A DNA stretch of 32,308 bases. It comes from an uncultured Faecalibaculum sp. (GTDB taxonomy: Bacteria > Bacillota_I > Bacilli_A > Erysipelotrichales > Erysipelotrichaceae). Shown one piece after another: positions 15,373-23,025 of the stretch (the stretch's first letter is position 1; each line of letters begins with the position of its first letter). Made by a program: the position numbers and the translations under genes. The stretch spans positions 1-32,308 of the forward strand of contig NZ_CAJUPA010000029.1 of NCBI RefSeq assembly GCF_910588395.1, in the 5' to 3' direction. The notes under the pieces are model-generated. The model saw only the letters and a list, made by a program, of their open reading frames with translations, was not told the origin of the DNA and did no database searches.

Positions 15373-15780
15373 TATTCCTTCAATCGCCTTCCGGATGTGG
15401 TAATCAATGGCTCCCCTGGAGCGGTAAAACTTCTGCTCCATTTCCTCCCAGGTACTGCAATTGAAATATTTTTCCCGTACATAATCCTGTTCCGGATACG
15501 TCAGAGAAAAAACTAATTTTTCCGTATCTCTCAACCGGCCATTCACAACAGAAAGCCTTTCTGCGGCCTTCTGTTCTTCGGTGATGAGATTTATCAGGAT
15601 CTTGTCTGTCCCCTTCGGATTCTGAGTCTGTCCGGCTTCCGTCTCGTACTGGATGGCGGAAGGATGGTACAGATCCCGCTTTTCCTGCTCGATGCTTTCC
15701 AATTTCTGCTCAAGACAAAATTTTTCGGCCTTCAGAGCCGGATACGCAGTAAAGTCACAAATCGCAATGATCGGATTCAT
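15370..15780 (-). CDS. ArpU/RinA-like late transcription regulator
   Basis: 136 residues. A central charged coiled coil (CLEQKLESIEQEKRDLYHPS) is followed by a sigma region 4-like HTH at the C-terminus (VREKYFNCSTWEEMEQKFYR, then SRGAIDYHIRKAIEGI). Proteins of this size and shape (ArpU, RinA, DUF1492) sit between replication and terminase genes in Bacillota phages and switch on late genes. GGGAGG precedes the ATG. A terminator and two GAAAGTTTT repeats lie upstream, so it seems to have its own control. Confidence 0.8.
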   Translation of the reverse strand: MNPIIAICDFTAYPALKAEKFCLEQKLESIEQEKRDLYHPSAIQYETEAGQTQNPKGTDKILINLITEEQKAAERLSVVNGRLRDTEKLVFSLTYPEQDYVREKYFNCSTWEEMEQKFYRSRGAIDYHIRKAIEGI

Positions 15781-15797
15781 AAGTGCCTCCCTTCCGC

Positions 15798-15824
15798 AAA
15801 ACTTTCTTGATGGTAAAACTTTCT
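15798..15824 (-). repeat. Two direct repeats upstream of the late regulator
   Basis: AGAAAGTTTT occurs twice on the minus strand (15824-15815 and 15807-15798), 17 bases apart start to start. They lie between a terminator and the late-regulator start codon. They could bind an activator or be part of the promoter. Confidence 0.55.
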
Positions 15825-15853
15825 GAAAAATAGCGGGCCGTGTCGCCCGCTAT
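15824..15853 (-). terminator. Terminator at the end of the early/replication operon
   Basis: On the minus strand the 9-bp arms ATAGCGGGC and GCCCGCTAT are followed by TTTTTC. It ends leftward transcription from the replication block before the late regulator. Confidence 0.82.
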
Positions 15854-15927
15854 CGGTTGGGGTAGCTTTTACCCAAGTCAATTGTCTCATGAGTTAATGC
15901 GCTTTTGGTAAGCCAACAGCTTTTACA

Positions 15928-16026
15928 TCACAGAAAGATTGAAGCAAACAGTACCACGCCAAAGATACAAAGTGCCAGAAGCCCCAGAGCCATGATTGCC
16001 ATCAAAGTAATTTCTACAATATCCAT
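15928..16026 (-). CDS. 32-residue membrane peptide
   Basis: MDIVEITLMAIMALGLLALC followed by IFGVVLFASIFL is almost one transmembrane helix. It starts 4 bases after the stop of the upstream gene, suggesting coupled translation. The longer frame in the same register is not needed. Such tiny membrane proteins are common at early-operon ends; the role is unknown. Confidence 0.5.
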   Translation of the reverse strand: MDIVEITLMAIMALGLLALCIFGVVLFASIFL

Positions 16027-16030
16027 TTTG

Positions 16031-16363
16031 TCAACTCCATGTTTCAATCTCTTTGCGTGCTGCTTCGCCTGCATCCTGGGAAAAGTTTCTTGTGAGCTGC
16101 CGGATGAGAACGTTGTTCTCGCTGTTGGGGTTCGGGCCATAAGAACACGCGAATGTATGACCCCCGACAAAAATAATTCCCCGATCATCTCCCAGTTTTG
16201 GACCTTTGGCGGACGCCACAACCGGAGCGGCGTATACGAAAATCCCCTGTTTCCGGAGACGCTCGCACATGCGTTCGGTTTCTACGTTCACAACGTCCTC
16301 AAAGTCTTTGTATTTTGCATATCTTCCGAACCGCCATCCCAGTCCTTTCTTGAAAACTTTCAT
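16031..16363 (-). CDS. Unknown early phage protein
   Basis: 110 residues starting MKVFKKGLGWRFGRYAKYKD. Basic N-terminus, a helical middle (ETERMCERLRKQGIFVY) and a Gly-rich stretch (DDRGIIFVGGHTFACSYG). I do not recognise a family. GGGAG lies upstream of the ATG. It overlaps the zinc-ribbon gene as ATGA. Confidence 0.65.
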   Translation of the reverse strand: MKVFKKGLGWRFGRYAKYKDFEDVVNVETERMCERLRKQGIFVYAAPVVASAKGPKLGDDRGIIFVGGHTFACSYGPNPNSENNVLIRQLTRNFSQDAGEAARKEIETWS

Positions 16364-16563
16364 CGTCTTTTTCTCCCTTTCTGTTCAAATTTGATGCCGC
16401 TCCAGTCCTGTGCAGCTCCGCAGGATTTACAGGACGGCTCAGAAGGCCCCACAACGCCGCCACAAGCGCCGCAAAGGTAAGCCCGCATATGTTCCTTGCC
16501 GATGAGCTTTTCAACGAGCACGTGGCTTATTTTCGGTCTCACAGCGTTTTTGTTCTCGCTCAT
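16360..16563 (-). CDS. Small zinc-ribbon protein
   Basis: 67 residues. MSENKNAVRPKISHVLVEKL is followed by a treble-clef or zinc-ribbon motif: CGACGG, then CKSCG, two Cys pairs separated by about 13 residues, and a basic tail ending KGRKRR. It probably binds nucleic acid or protein; no target can be named. The start with GGGGAGG at the right distance lies at 16563. The start overlaps the RusA-like gene's stop as ATGA. Confidence 0.7.
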   Translation of the reverse strand: MSENKNAVRPKISHVLVEKLIGKEHMRAYLCGACGGVVGPSEPSCKSCGAAQDWSGIKFEQKGRKRR

Positions 16564-16964
16564 ACAATTGCCTCCCCGATTTTTGTAACAACGATTGCGA
16601 TATGAGGGCGCAGGCACCAAAACTTAGATCCGTACTCCTCTGTGACCTGTGCATCATCCCACCAGAACCCGCAGGCAGTCATGCAGTCCTTGAGGGTCTT
16701 CATGAGATTGTCCGTATCTGGTTTCGTGATTTTCGGTTCTCCGTCCTGGTCGGCTCGCTTTGTCTGATAGCCAAAATTTACAGCCAGCTGCACAGGGCCG
16801 TTCCAGGGAGCTGCTGGCGCATGTGGTCTCAGTGCATCCATCAGCCGGCTTTCCACTTCCCGCAGTTGTGCGTCCTTGTAGGTCCGTCCCCTGCCGATGT
16901 GGGTACCGCTCTGATGAGTCTTCCGATAAGGCTCCCCAGGGATCACGATATAGATTTCGTTCAT
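16560..16964 (-). CDS. rusA: RusA-like Holliday junction resolvase
   Basis: 134 residues. It starts MNEIYIVIPGEPYRKTHQSG. The family signature is clear: KPDTDNLMKTLKDCMTACGF followed by WWDDAQVTE, containing the conserved Asp residues that bind metal. RusA cuts four-way junctions during phage recombination and concatemer processing. AGGAG precedes the ATG at 16964; the longer frame to 17015 lacks a good site. It lies just left of the iteron region and ends the replication block. Confidence 0.92.
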   Translation of the reverse strand: MNEIYIVIPGEPYRKTHQSGTHIGRGRTYKDAQLREVESRLMDALRPHAPAAPWNGPVQLAVNFGYQTKRADQDGEPKITKPDTDNLMKTLKDCMTACGFWWDDAQVTEEYGSKFWCLRPHIAIVVTKIGEAIV

Positions 16965-17044
16965 CTTTTTTCTCCTGTCATTTTGCGTGTAGACGGCGCA
17001 TTGGTCATAGGCCAATGGTCAACTCTCCGCACCTCTGGCGGAGA

Positions 17045-17315
17045 TTGACCTAAGCCCAGACCTGAGCCGTCAGGCGAGAAGGGTCAGTTATGACACTTAT
17101 ATAAGGGAAATTGACCCCTAAAATTGACCCCTATAGAGAGGGGTCATTTTCCCGCAAATTGACCCTTTTGACCCCTGCCAGGGGTCAATTTTTCTTTGCT
17201 CCGGAAATTGACCGGTCAATTTTGGGGTCAAAGTGCCGCAAATTGACCCTTTTGACCCCTTTTTGACCCCTTAGGAGTCAGAGGGGTCAATTTCGTTTTT
17301 GACCCTTTTGACCCC
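17045..17315. repeat. Iteron-like TTGACCCC array, candidate replication origin
   Basis: About 17 copies of TTGACCC(C) or its complement lie in 270 bases, in both orientations. Direct pairs TTGACCCttTTGACCCC with 9-base spacing occur at 17159, 17243 and 17299. Inverted copies at 17140, 17181, 17224 and 17283 form stems. A perfect 18-bp palindrome, AAATTGACCGGTCAATTT, lies at 17205-17222. The array covers the non-coding gap and the last 45 bases of the primase-helicase gene. Repeats inside or beside a phage initiator gene are typical of iteron origins. Confidence 0.82.
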
Positions 17316-19586
17316 GGTCTCTTCCGGGGCTTCATCGGCATATAAAATCAGGCCGTTTATCCTCACTAACTCTGGATGATTATCCACCCATGCCCTTGCC
17401 GTGTTTTTTGATTTACACTTGGCTTTTGGTATGGAAGAGAAGTGGTCAACCAGATCCTGAATGGTCACCTGATGCCCCTGTTCTCTTTGCTTGTCATACC
17501 ATTCGAGTTTCATATCGGCCCTCTTTTGGGTCTTCTCCGCTTTCTTCTTGTTCATAGCTGCGATGTCGTTATCTCCTTCCAGAAAAGTATTTGCCAGCAC
17601 ACCCGTAGGGTCTGCGACATGCTTCGGAAACTGGAAGAATACATCGGTGTCCTCAGGGCTGGCGAACTCCCGCAGCGTCATGCTGATGCGGAACGCCGGG
17701 CAGTCTCCCAGTTTCTGAGCCGCTGCAGCCTTTTCTTCAAACTCCTGCCTGTGGACTGGAAACAGCTCAAAATGCTGTCTCACAAGCTCCTGCTTTGCCA
17801 TGCGGTCCTTCAAGTCATCCGGGTGTACCTTCTGCAGGTTCTGCCACTGTCCGGTCTCTTTCAGCTTTTCGTCATAAATGCTTTCCAGCAGTCTGGCCTT
17901 GATTTCCTCCCGGTCTGCGTCCCCCACATCCAGCGCTGTCATGTCAACGATGGCGTCCGGATCTCTGGCAAAAACGCCGGAGCCGCTGGCTCTGTCTATG
18001 GCCGATTTATTGGCCTGTGAGCCTTTGCTGTGGTGGTGACAATAGGCCACAGCGCACTCTCCGGAAAGAGAAATCCTGTCGAAAAGGTTGCAGAATTTCC
18101 CCATATCCGAAGCGTTGTTTTCGTCTCCTGTTATCACTTTATAAATCGGGTCAACAATAACTAAACTGTATCCCCGGTTGCGGATGCGTGCCTCCAGCTT
18201 GGGAGCGAAGCTGTCCAGGCTCTCCGCCTTGCCCCGCAGGTTCAGGATGCGGAAGTTGTCCGGATGCTCCACTGCCCAGCCGTGGGCGTCGTATACGTCT
18301 TTGATGCGGTGCTTGAAGCTGCGACTGTCGATTTCCAGATTGATGTACAGGACCTTTCCCTGCTCCACCTTGTAGCCCAGCCATTCCTTGCCCTCTGCCA
18401 TGGCAGCAGCAAGTCCTATCAGGGCAAAGCTCTTGCCAGCCTTGGACGGGCCAGAAATGAGCATTTTGTGCCCTTTTCTGAGCACTCCGTGGATGAGCTC
18501 AGGCGCCAGCTCCGGCAGATGGTCAGCTACGTCAGCAAAACTTTCAATAACCAGATCCTTGGCGTCTTCCTTCGCCTGTGCCAGTTTCCGGAAGTCGTCA
18601 AACTTCACCGGCTTTGCCGTCTCCAGCAGCGTCTGCTTCTGCGTCCCCCGGTCTACACCGGGAAGCCGGCTCATCCTTGACGGGTTTTTGTTCTGCGTAT
18701 CCACAGGCAGCCCGTTGGCCGTGCAGTAGGCAAATAGCCACGAGACTTTTTCCTGATAGTCAGCCAGGCTCTGCCCGTCCACTTTGACGATGGCGTGCAC
18801 ACTCTTGCCGCCCGAGTAAACCAGTGCCCTGTAGGGCAGCCCCAGCTCCTTGATGAGCCGTATCTGCTCGTCCGGCGTGTATTGGTCGCACTCGATCAAT
18901 GCGTTTTCGTACCTCGTAATGTTGCGGTCTGAGACACCTTTCTGCCCTTCTTCCAGCCGGCCGCTGATGGGGTTTATCCTGACCCACACGCCAGCTTCGT
19001 GGTTGTAGGCACCAAAGGTATCTTCAAAGTAATCCGGGCTGTCTGCGCCCTTTCTGAGACTGTCACAGTACTCTTCCACTGTGATGGTCATCAGGCCTGT
19101 GCCGATAGGTTTCCGCTTACCTTCTTCATCCACAAAGCTGCTGGTGATGACATTGATATGATCATCTGGCTGAAATACGGCTTCCAGATAGTCGATGATC
19201 TGGAACACATCTTTCCGGCTTTTGTCTGGTCTTGGAGGTCTGATGGTCTTCTGGACAGGCTCCACACCATCACTGGTGATTTCGTCGCCCCAGTCCATGA
19301 AGCCGTCAGAAGCCGGGAAAGGGTCAACGCCCAGGTCCCGGGCCATCTGTGTCAGAGTCGCCCCGGTGACAGTTCCGGAGCCGCCGCCCTTGAAGCTGTC
19401 CCAAACCTTACGAGTGACTTCGCTGCCACGGTACTGCCCGGGCCTTGAGTCTCCAGCGCTCCAGCTGTCGAACATCTCAAAAGGCTGCCCTTCTTCCTTG
19501 AGCGCCATCCCGACCTGCACCCACCGATTTCTGTCGGTGACAGACGGCGGGATGCAGTCCAGTATTTTCTGATAATCAAATTCCAT
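17271..19586 (-). CDS. Primase-helicase: PriCT-2, AEP-like region and RepA-type ATPase
   Basis: 771 residues. The first 85 (FDYQKILDCIPPSVTDRNRW, TRKVWDSFKG) are a PriCT-2 domain. Residues about 135-330 look like an archaeo-eukaryotic-type primase fold (NALIECDQYT, LVYSGGKSVHAIVKVDG, NPSRMSRLPGV). A RepA/DnaB-like ATPase follows: Walker A SGPSKAGKSF near 380, Walker B SLVIVDPIYKV, and YCHHHSKGSQ. The C-terminus is basic-helical and is encoded by iteron DNA. The ATG at 19586 is preferred over a GTG three codons upstream. It likely initiates replication at the adjacent iterons. Confidence 0.88.
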   Translation of the reverse strand: MEFDYQKILDCIPPSVTDRNRWVQVGMALKEEGQPFEMFDSWSAGDSRPGQYRGSEVTRKVWDSFKGGGSGTVTGATLTQMARDLGVDPFPASDGFMDWGDEITSDGVEPVQKTIRPPRPDKSRKDVFQIIDYLEAVFQPDDHINVITSSFVDEEGKRKPIGTGLMTITVEEYCDSLRKGADSPDYFEDTFGAYNHEAGVWVRINPISGRLEEGQKGVSDRNITRYENALIECDQYTPDEQIRLIKELGLPYRALVYSGGKSVHAIVKVDGQSLADYQEKVSWLFAYCTANGLPVDTQNKNPSRMSRLPGVDRGTQKQTLLETAKPVKFDDFRKLAQAKEDAKDLVIESFADVADHLPELAPELIHGVLRKGHKMLISGPSKAGKSFALIGLAAAMAEGKEWLGYKVEQGKVLYINLEIDSRSFKHRIKDVYDAHGWAVEHPDNFRILNLRGKAESLDSFAPKLEARIRNRGYSLVIVDPIYKVITGDENNASDMGKFCNLFDRISLSGECAVAYCHHHSKGSQANKSAIDRASGSGVFARDPDAIVDMTALDVGDADREEIKARLLESIYDEKLKETGQWQNLQKVHPDDLKDRMAKQELVRQHFELFPVHRQEFEEKAAAAQKLGDCPAFRISMTLREFASPEDTDVFFQFPKHVADPTGVLANTFLEGDNDIAAMNKKKAEKTQKRADMKLEWYDKQREQGHQVTIQDLVDHFSSIPKAKCKSKNTARAWVDNHPELVRINGLILYADEAPEETGVKRVKNEIDPSDS

Positions 19587-19588
19587 AG

Positions 19589-21073
19589 CTACCACCTACC
19601 CATGGCCTTACATTTCGCCAGGGCTTTTCTTGCTGCCGGAAAATTCATCCCGGCTATTTCTTCATCCGAATAGCCCAGCTGGCTTAACCGCCAGCGCATG
19701 GCGTTTGAAGGCATTTTCTCGGCCTCTGCGGCCTTGAGAATGGCATCTGCCTGCCCGTAGGTCAGGCCAGTACTATCAAGCTTCATGGCTTTCAGTTTCC
19801 GCTTCTGAGTATCTGAACAGGAAGGGTCAAACAGCTCTCCGGAGTGGTAACCATCCAGCACTGAGCGCCATTTGTCGCTGTCCCTGGGATCCTGATATTT
19901 CTTTGCCGCCTTGTCCAAAGCCTTTGCCAGCCGCTCCTCTGCGTCTGTGGCCTGTCCTCCCGTCATCCATGGAGCCATGCCACCACCGCCTGAATGTTTC
20001 CGATTCTCGCCCAGTACATCCTTTGGGCTGGCCAGCTGGAAATTGTCGTTCTGGAAAAGGAAGTCAATGAGCAGACAATCCTTTTTCCCCGGTGCCAGAC
20101 GCAGCCCCCGGCCTACCATTTGCACATACAGCGCCCGGCTCATCGTTGGCCGCAGTACTATCACACAATCTGTCTCCGGGCAGTCCCAGCCCTCTGTCAG
20201 CAGCATGGAGTTAAAAATGATGTCATACTCACCGGCAGCAAACGCCGCCAGTTTCTCTGTCTTGTCGTCATCCTCACCAGCCGTCCATTGAGATCTAAAA
20301 CCGTAATGACTGAACACCTCCGCTGCTTTCTTCGCTGTCCGGATGAGCGGGACAAAGCAGACGATGCGCCTCCCCTTGCCCATGCTCCGGACGATTTCAG
20401 CGATTTGATGCAGGTAAGGCTCTATGACACTTCCCAGATCTGACGCGTCCATGTCGCCGTTTCGCTTCCTGACCTTTGACAGGTTGATGGTCAGCGGTGT
20501 CTTTTTGACTGTCAGCGGTACCAGGTATCCATCCCGGATTGCCTCGCCAATGGTGTACTCAAAGGCAATGGAGTCAAAGCAGGACAGTTTCTTTTTGTCC
20601 GCTCTGTCGGGCGTTGCGGTAACCCCCAGCACCCGGGCGCTGGTAAAGTGCTTCAGTATCTTTTGATAGCCGGCGCTCATGGCGTGGTGCGCTTCATCAA
20701 TGATGATGAGCTGGAAAAAGTCCGGCGGGAATCTGTCAAGACGCCGCTGCATGGTCTGCATACTGGAGACTGTGACCGGGTGCATACACCCAGTCTGTCG
20801 GCCCTGTTCCCGGAAGACTGGCAGCTCCATGACCGTCTGAAATTTATCTGCTGCCTGGTCAATCAAGATGTTCTGGTGAGCCAGTATCAGGACCTTGCCG
20901 CCTGTGGGGTTCCGGTTTCTGTCGTATGCAAATTTATAAGCTATGCCAGACAGAACGATGGTTTTTCCTCCCCCAGTTGGCAAAATGAGCAGGGCCCTTT
21001 TCGTTCCCTGCTCAAATTCTGCCATGATGGAACGGCAGGCCTCAGACTGGTATGGTCTGAGTTTGTACTGCAT
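19589..21073 (-). CDS. DEAH-box superfamily 2 helicase
   Basis: 494 residues. Motifs: Walker A LPTGGGKT near 31-38, DEAH at about 126-129, SAT-like VTATPDR, and motif VI QMVGRGLRLAPGKKD. The order resembles phage ComF/RAD25-type helicases in Bacillota replication modules. It could unwind the origin or restart forks. A C-terminal extension of about 110 residues (TYGQADAILKAAEAEKMPSN) is helical. The stop lies 2 bases before the primase-helicase start; no strong ribosome site is visible before its own ATG. Confidence 0.93.
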   Translation of the reverse strand: MQYKLRPYQSEACRSIMAEFEQGTKRALLILPTGGGKTIVLSGIAYKFAYDRNRNPTGGKVLILAHQNILIDQAADKFQTVMELPVFREQGRQTGCMHPVTVSSMQTMQRRLDRFPPDFFQLIIIDEAHHAMSAGYQKILKHFTSARVLGVTATPDRADKKKLSCFDSIAFEYTIGEAIRDGYLVPLTVKKTPLTINLSKVRKRNGDMDASDLGSVIEPYLHQIAEIVRSMGKGRRIVCFVPLIRTAKKAAEVFSHYGFRSQWTAGEDDDKTEKLAAFAAGEYDIIFNSMLLTEGWDCPETDCVIVLRPTMSRALYVQMVGRGLRLAPGKKDCLLIDFLFQNDNFQLASPKDVLGENRKHSGGGGMAPWMTGGQATDAEERLAKALDKAAKKYQDPRDSDKWRSVLDGYHSGELFDPSCSDTQKRKLKAMKLDSTGLTYGQADAILKAAEAEKMPSNAMRWRLSQLGYSDEEIAGMNFPAARKALAKCKAMGRW

Positions 21074-21075
21074 TT

Positions 21076-21582
21076 TTAGAAGCCAAACTCTGAATCGTCC
21101 GAAGTTTCCGATACCGTCTCAGAAAGCGGCTCGAAGGATTTAATCTTGTTATAGACATCAATCCCGTGTTCCACGTTGTACTCGGCTTCCTCCGGCGTGT
21201 ATGTGCGATAATTTTCATCCTTGCCTGACTGGCAGAAGACAGTGATGGTGCAGAACCGCCCCATGGAATCAAGGATTTTCTCAACCTTGACGGGTTCGCC
21301 TTTTTCCTTAAGCCCAAAGGCATGCAGGAACTGAGCGATGCGCCACTCTCTGCTTCTGACCAGAAACAGGTTGTCAGATACATAGGCTTTGCTGCCCTCG
21401 TGTTCCACTTCCAGTGTGATTTTGGCCAGCGGGCAGCCGTTCATCTTCCCGTTGCTTTCGCAGCGCTGCTTTTCGATTTTCGTGACCTTGCCGGTATACT
21501 TCCCCGGCATCAGCGTGATGTACTCTTTCGGGTCAGCGGTGACAGTATCACCCCAGTTGAAAAATTCGGAATCCATAATCAT
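21076..21582 (-). CDS. DUF669-like single-strand DNA-binding protein
   Basis: 168 residues. It starts MIMDSEFFNWGDTVTADPKE and contains the DUF669-type core (GKYTGKVTKIEKQRCESN, LAKITLEVEHEG, EWRIAQFLHAFGL). The C-terminus is acidic and ends SDDSEFGF, like the tip by which SSB proteins recruit partners. Members sit beside Sak4-type ATPases and helicases and are thought to coat single-stranded DNA. An alternative ATG two codons in (21576) has about equally good spacing. Zinc-type Cys pairs are not evident. Confidence 0.8.
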   Translation of the reverse strand: MIMDSEFFNWGDTVTADPKEYITLMPGKYTGKVTKIEKQRCESNGKMNGCPLAKITLEVEHEGSKAYVSDNLFLVRSREWRIAQFLHAFGLKEKGEPVKVEKILDSMGRFCTITVFCQSGKDENYRTYTPEEAEYNVEHGIDVYNKIKSFEPLSETVSETSDDSEFGF

Positions 21583-21595
21583 TTACCTCTCTTTT

Positions 21596-22678
21596 CTAAA
21601 ACGGCAGATTGTCCTGACGTGCGATATCAAGTTTCGGTCCCCAGCGTGTCGCGAATTCGTTTACAAAACTGGTCCAGAATTTCTGCGGCACTTTGCTCAG
21701 GTCAAAATTTGGAGTCTTCACGATGTTTTCGTTATACAGAAGCCTCTGGATGTCATCCGGATGGAAAACCTCTTTTGCACAGAGATCCTTGACTGCCTTC
21801 GGGACTTTATCAGGCCACTTAATAGCCAGGCTGTCAGTGTCAAACTCTTCGGCCTTTGCCGGTTCCTCTTTTGCCGGTTCCGGTTTCGTCTCTTCCTTTT
21901 TCGGAGCTGCCTTCACCTGCCTTGCATTCGGCTTCCGGTCAAAGATTTTTGCCAGCTGCTTGTACTCCATGGGCATTTCTGCCGGCAGTCCAAAGCGGTT
22001 TTTAGCGTCCCAGACAGCGGAGTGTTCCGCGTACATGACACGCTCCTTGCCTCCTGTGGCCTTGCCTTTTTTCGTCATACCACTGGTGACGCTCTCCACA
22101 TATGTCTTGTAGTTGCAGAACAGGACCATGTCAGCCCATTCCTTGACCAGGGCAGAAGTCCGGGATTTGGTCTTTGCTCCGAGCTTCAAACCGTATTTGT
22201 CATAGGCGCTCTGCTCTTCCGGCAGCTCGATTTTCTCGGTCTGAGCATGACAGTTCAGGACCACGTGGATACCTTCATCCACAAGTTTTGTTTCCAGCTC
22301 CCGCAGGAATGAGCCGATGCGCTCGGCAGATTCCGTAAAGCCTTTTCCGTATCCCGGGGACTCGATGGACCGCCATCCGTTTTCTTTGCACAGTGCGTCA
22401 ACCTCCGCCATTTCCGCCCAGTCAAAGGTGTCAATAACCAGCGTCTTGCAGGGCTTTTCCTGGCTGACCCATGAGATCATGTCTTTCAGCTCTTTCCAGT
22501 CTTTGGGCTTAGGCAGCCGCTTGACGTTGTCAAAGTGCGTTGTGCTGCCCTCAGTGTCGATAAACACCGGGTCCGGAAACTGGCTGGCCAGCGTTGTCTT
22601 GCCGATGCCTTCTGTTCCATAAATCAGAGTCTTGATGCCCTTTGTGGTGTCTTTTCCACTTGTGATTTCAAACTTCAA
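21596..22678 (-). CDS. Sak4-like RecA-fold ATPase, recombination
   Basis: 360 residues. Walker A GTEGIGKT at 21-28 and Walker B TLVIDTFDW near 79-87 place it in the AAA_24/Sak4 group of phage annealing-recombination ATPases. The C-terminal third has a Lys/Glu/Pro-rich linker (APKKEETKPEPAKEEPAKAE) and a helical end. The start is TTG, overlapping the previous stop as TTGA, with GGGAGG upstream. Sak4-like proteins work with an SSB, a role that suits the DUF669 neighbour. Confidence 0.85.
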   Translation of the reverse strand: MKFEITSGKDTTKGIKTLIYGTEGIGKTTLASQFPDPVFIDTEGSTTHFDNVKRLPKPKDWKELKDMISWVSQEKPCKTLVIDTFDWAEMAEVDALCKENGWRSIESPGYGKGFTESAERIGSFLRELETKLVDEGIHVVLNCHAQTEKIELPEEQSAYDKYGLKLGAKTKSRTSALVKEWADMVLFCNYKTYVESVTSGMTKKGKATGGKERVMYAEHSAVWDAKNRFGLPAEMPMEYKQLAKIFDRKPNARQVKAAPKKEETKPEPAKEEPAKAEEFDTDSLAIKWPDKVPKAVKDLCAKEVFHPDDIQRLLYNENIVKTPNFDLSKVPQKFWTSFVNEFATRWGPKLDIARQDNLPF

Positions 22679-23025
22679 AAGTCAAATTCCTCCCCCGCTG
22701 TCTCGATGCGCTTGATGGAAAAGCGCCGCAGCGGCCGTTCTTCGTAGTATCTTTCAAAAATATCCGGTTTTTCCTCTTTCAACTTTTCGCTGTTGAATCT
22801 GTGTGTGGTCCCCCGCTTGTAGTCCACCTGGTAACCAACAGTGATGCCGATGTCAGAGTTTTCCAGCAGCTCCTTGATGGACTTTTCAATCGGTTCTTTC
22901 AGCTTCTCCAGCCGTTTGATTTCCTTCTTGTAGCTGTTGATGCGGGCTGTCAGGTCACAGAGCCTGTCCAGGTCTGCCTCTTTACCAGCCAGATCCATGA
23001 CTTCGTAGTCGGTCACTCCGTTCAT
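22675..23025 (-). CDS. Small coiled-coil phage protein, nuclease-module-associated
   Basis: 116 residues. The middle is a coiled coil (RLCDLTARINSYKKEIKRLE), followed by YQVDYKRGTTHRFNSEKLKE and a YEERPLRRFSIK strand. I have seen this C-terminal pattern in small proteins beside phage recombination genes, often near YqaJ-type exonucleases, but none is present here. The ATG at 23025 has AAAGGAG; the longer frame does not. It overlaps the ATPase gene. Confidence 0.68.
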   Translation of the reverse strand: MNGVTDYEVMDLAGKEADLDRLCDLTARINSYKKEIKRLEKLKEPIEKSIKELLENSDIGITVGYQVDYKRGTTHRFNSEKLKEEKPDIFERYYEERPLRRFSIKRIETAGEEFDF

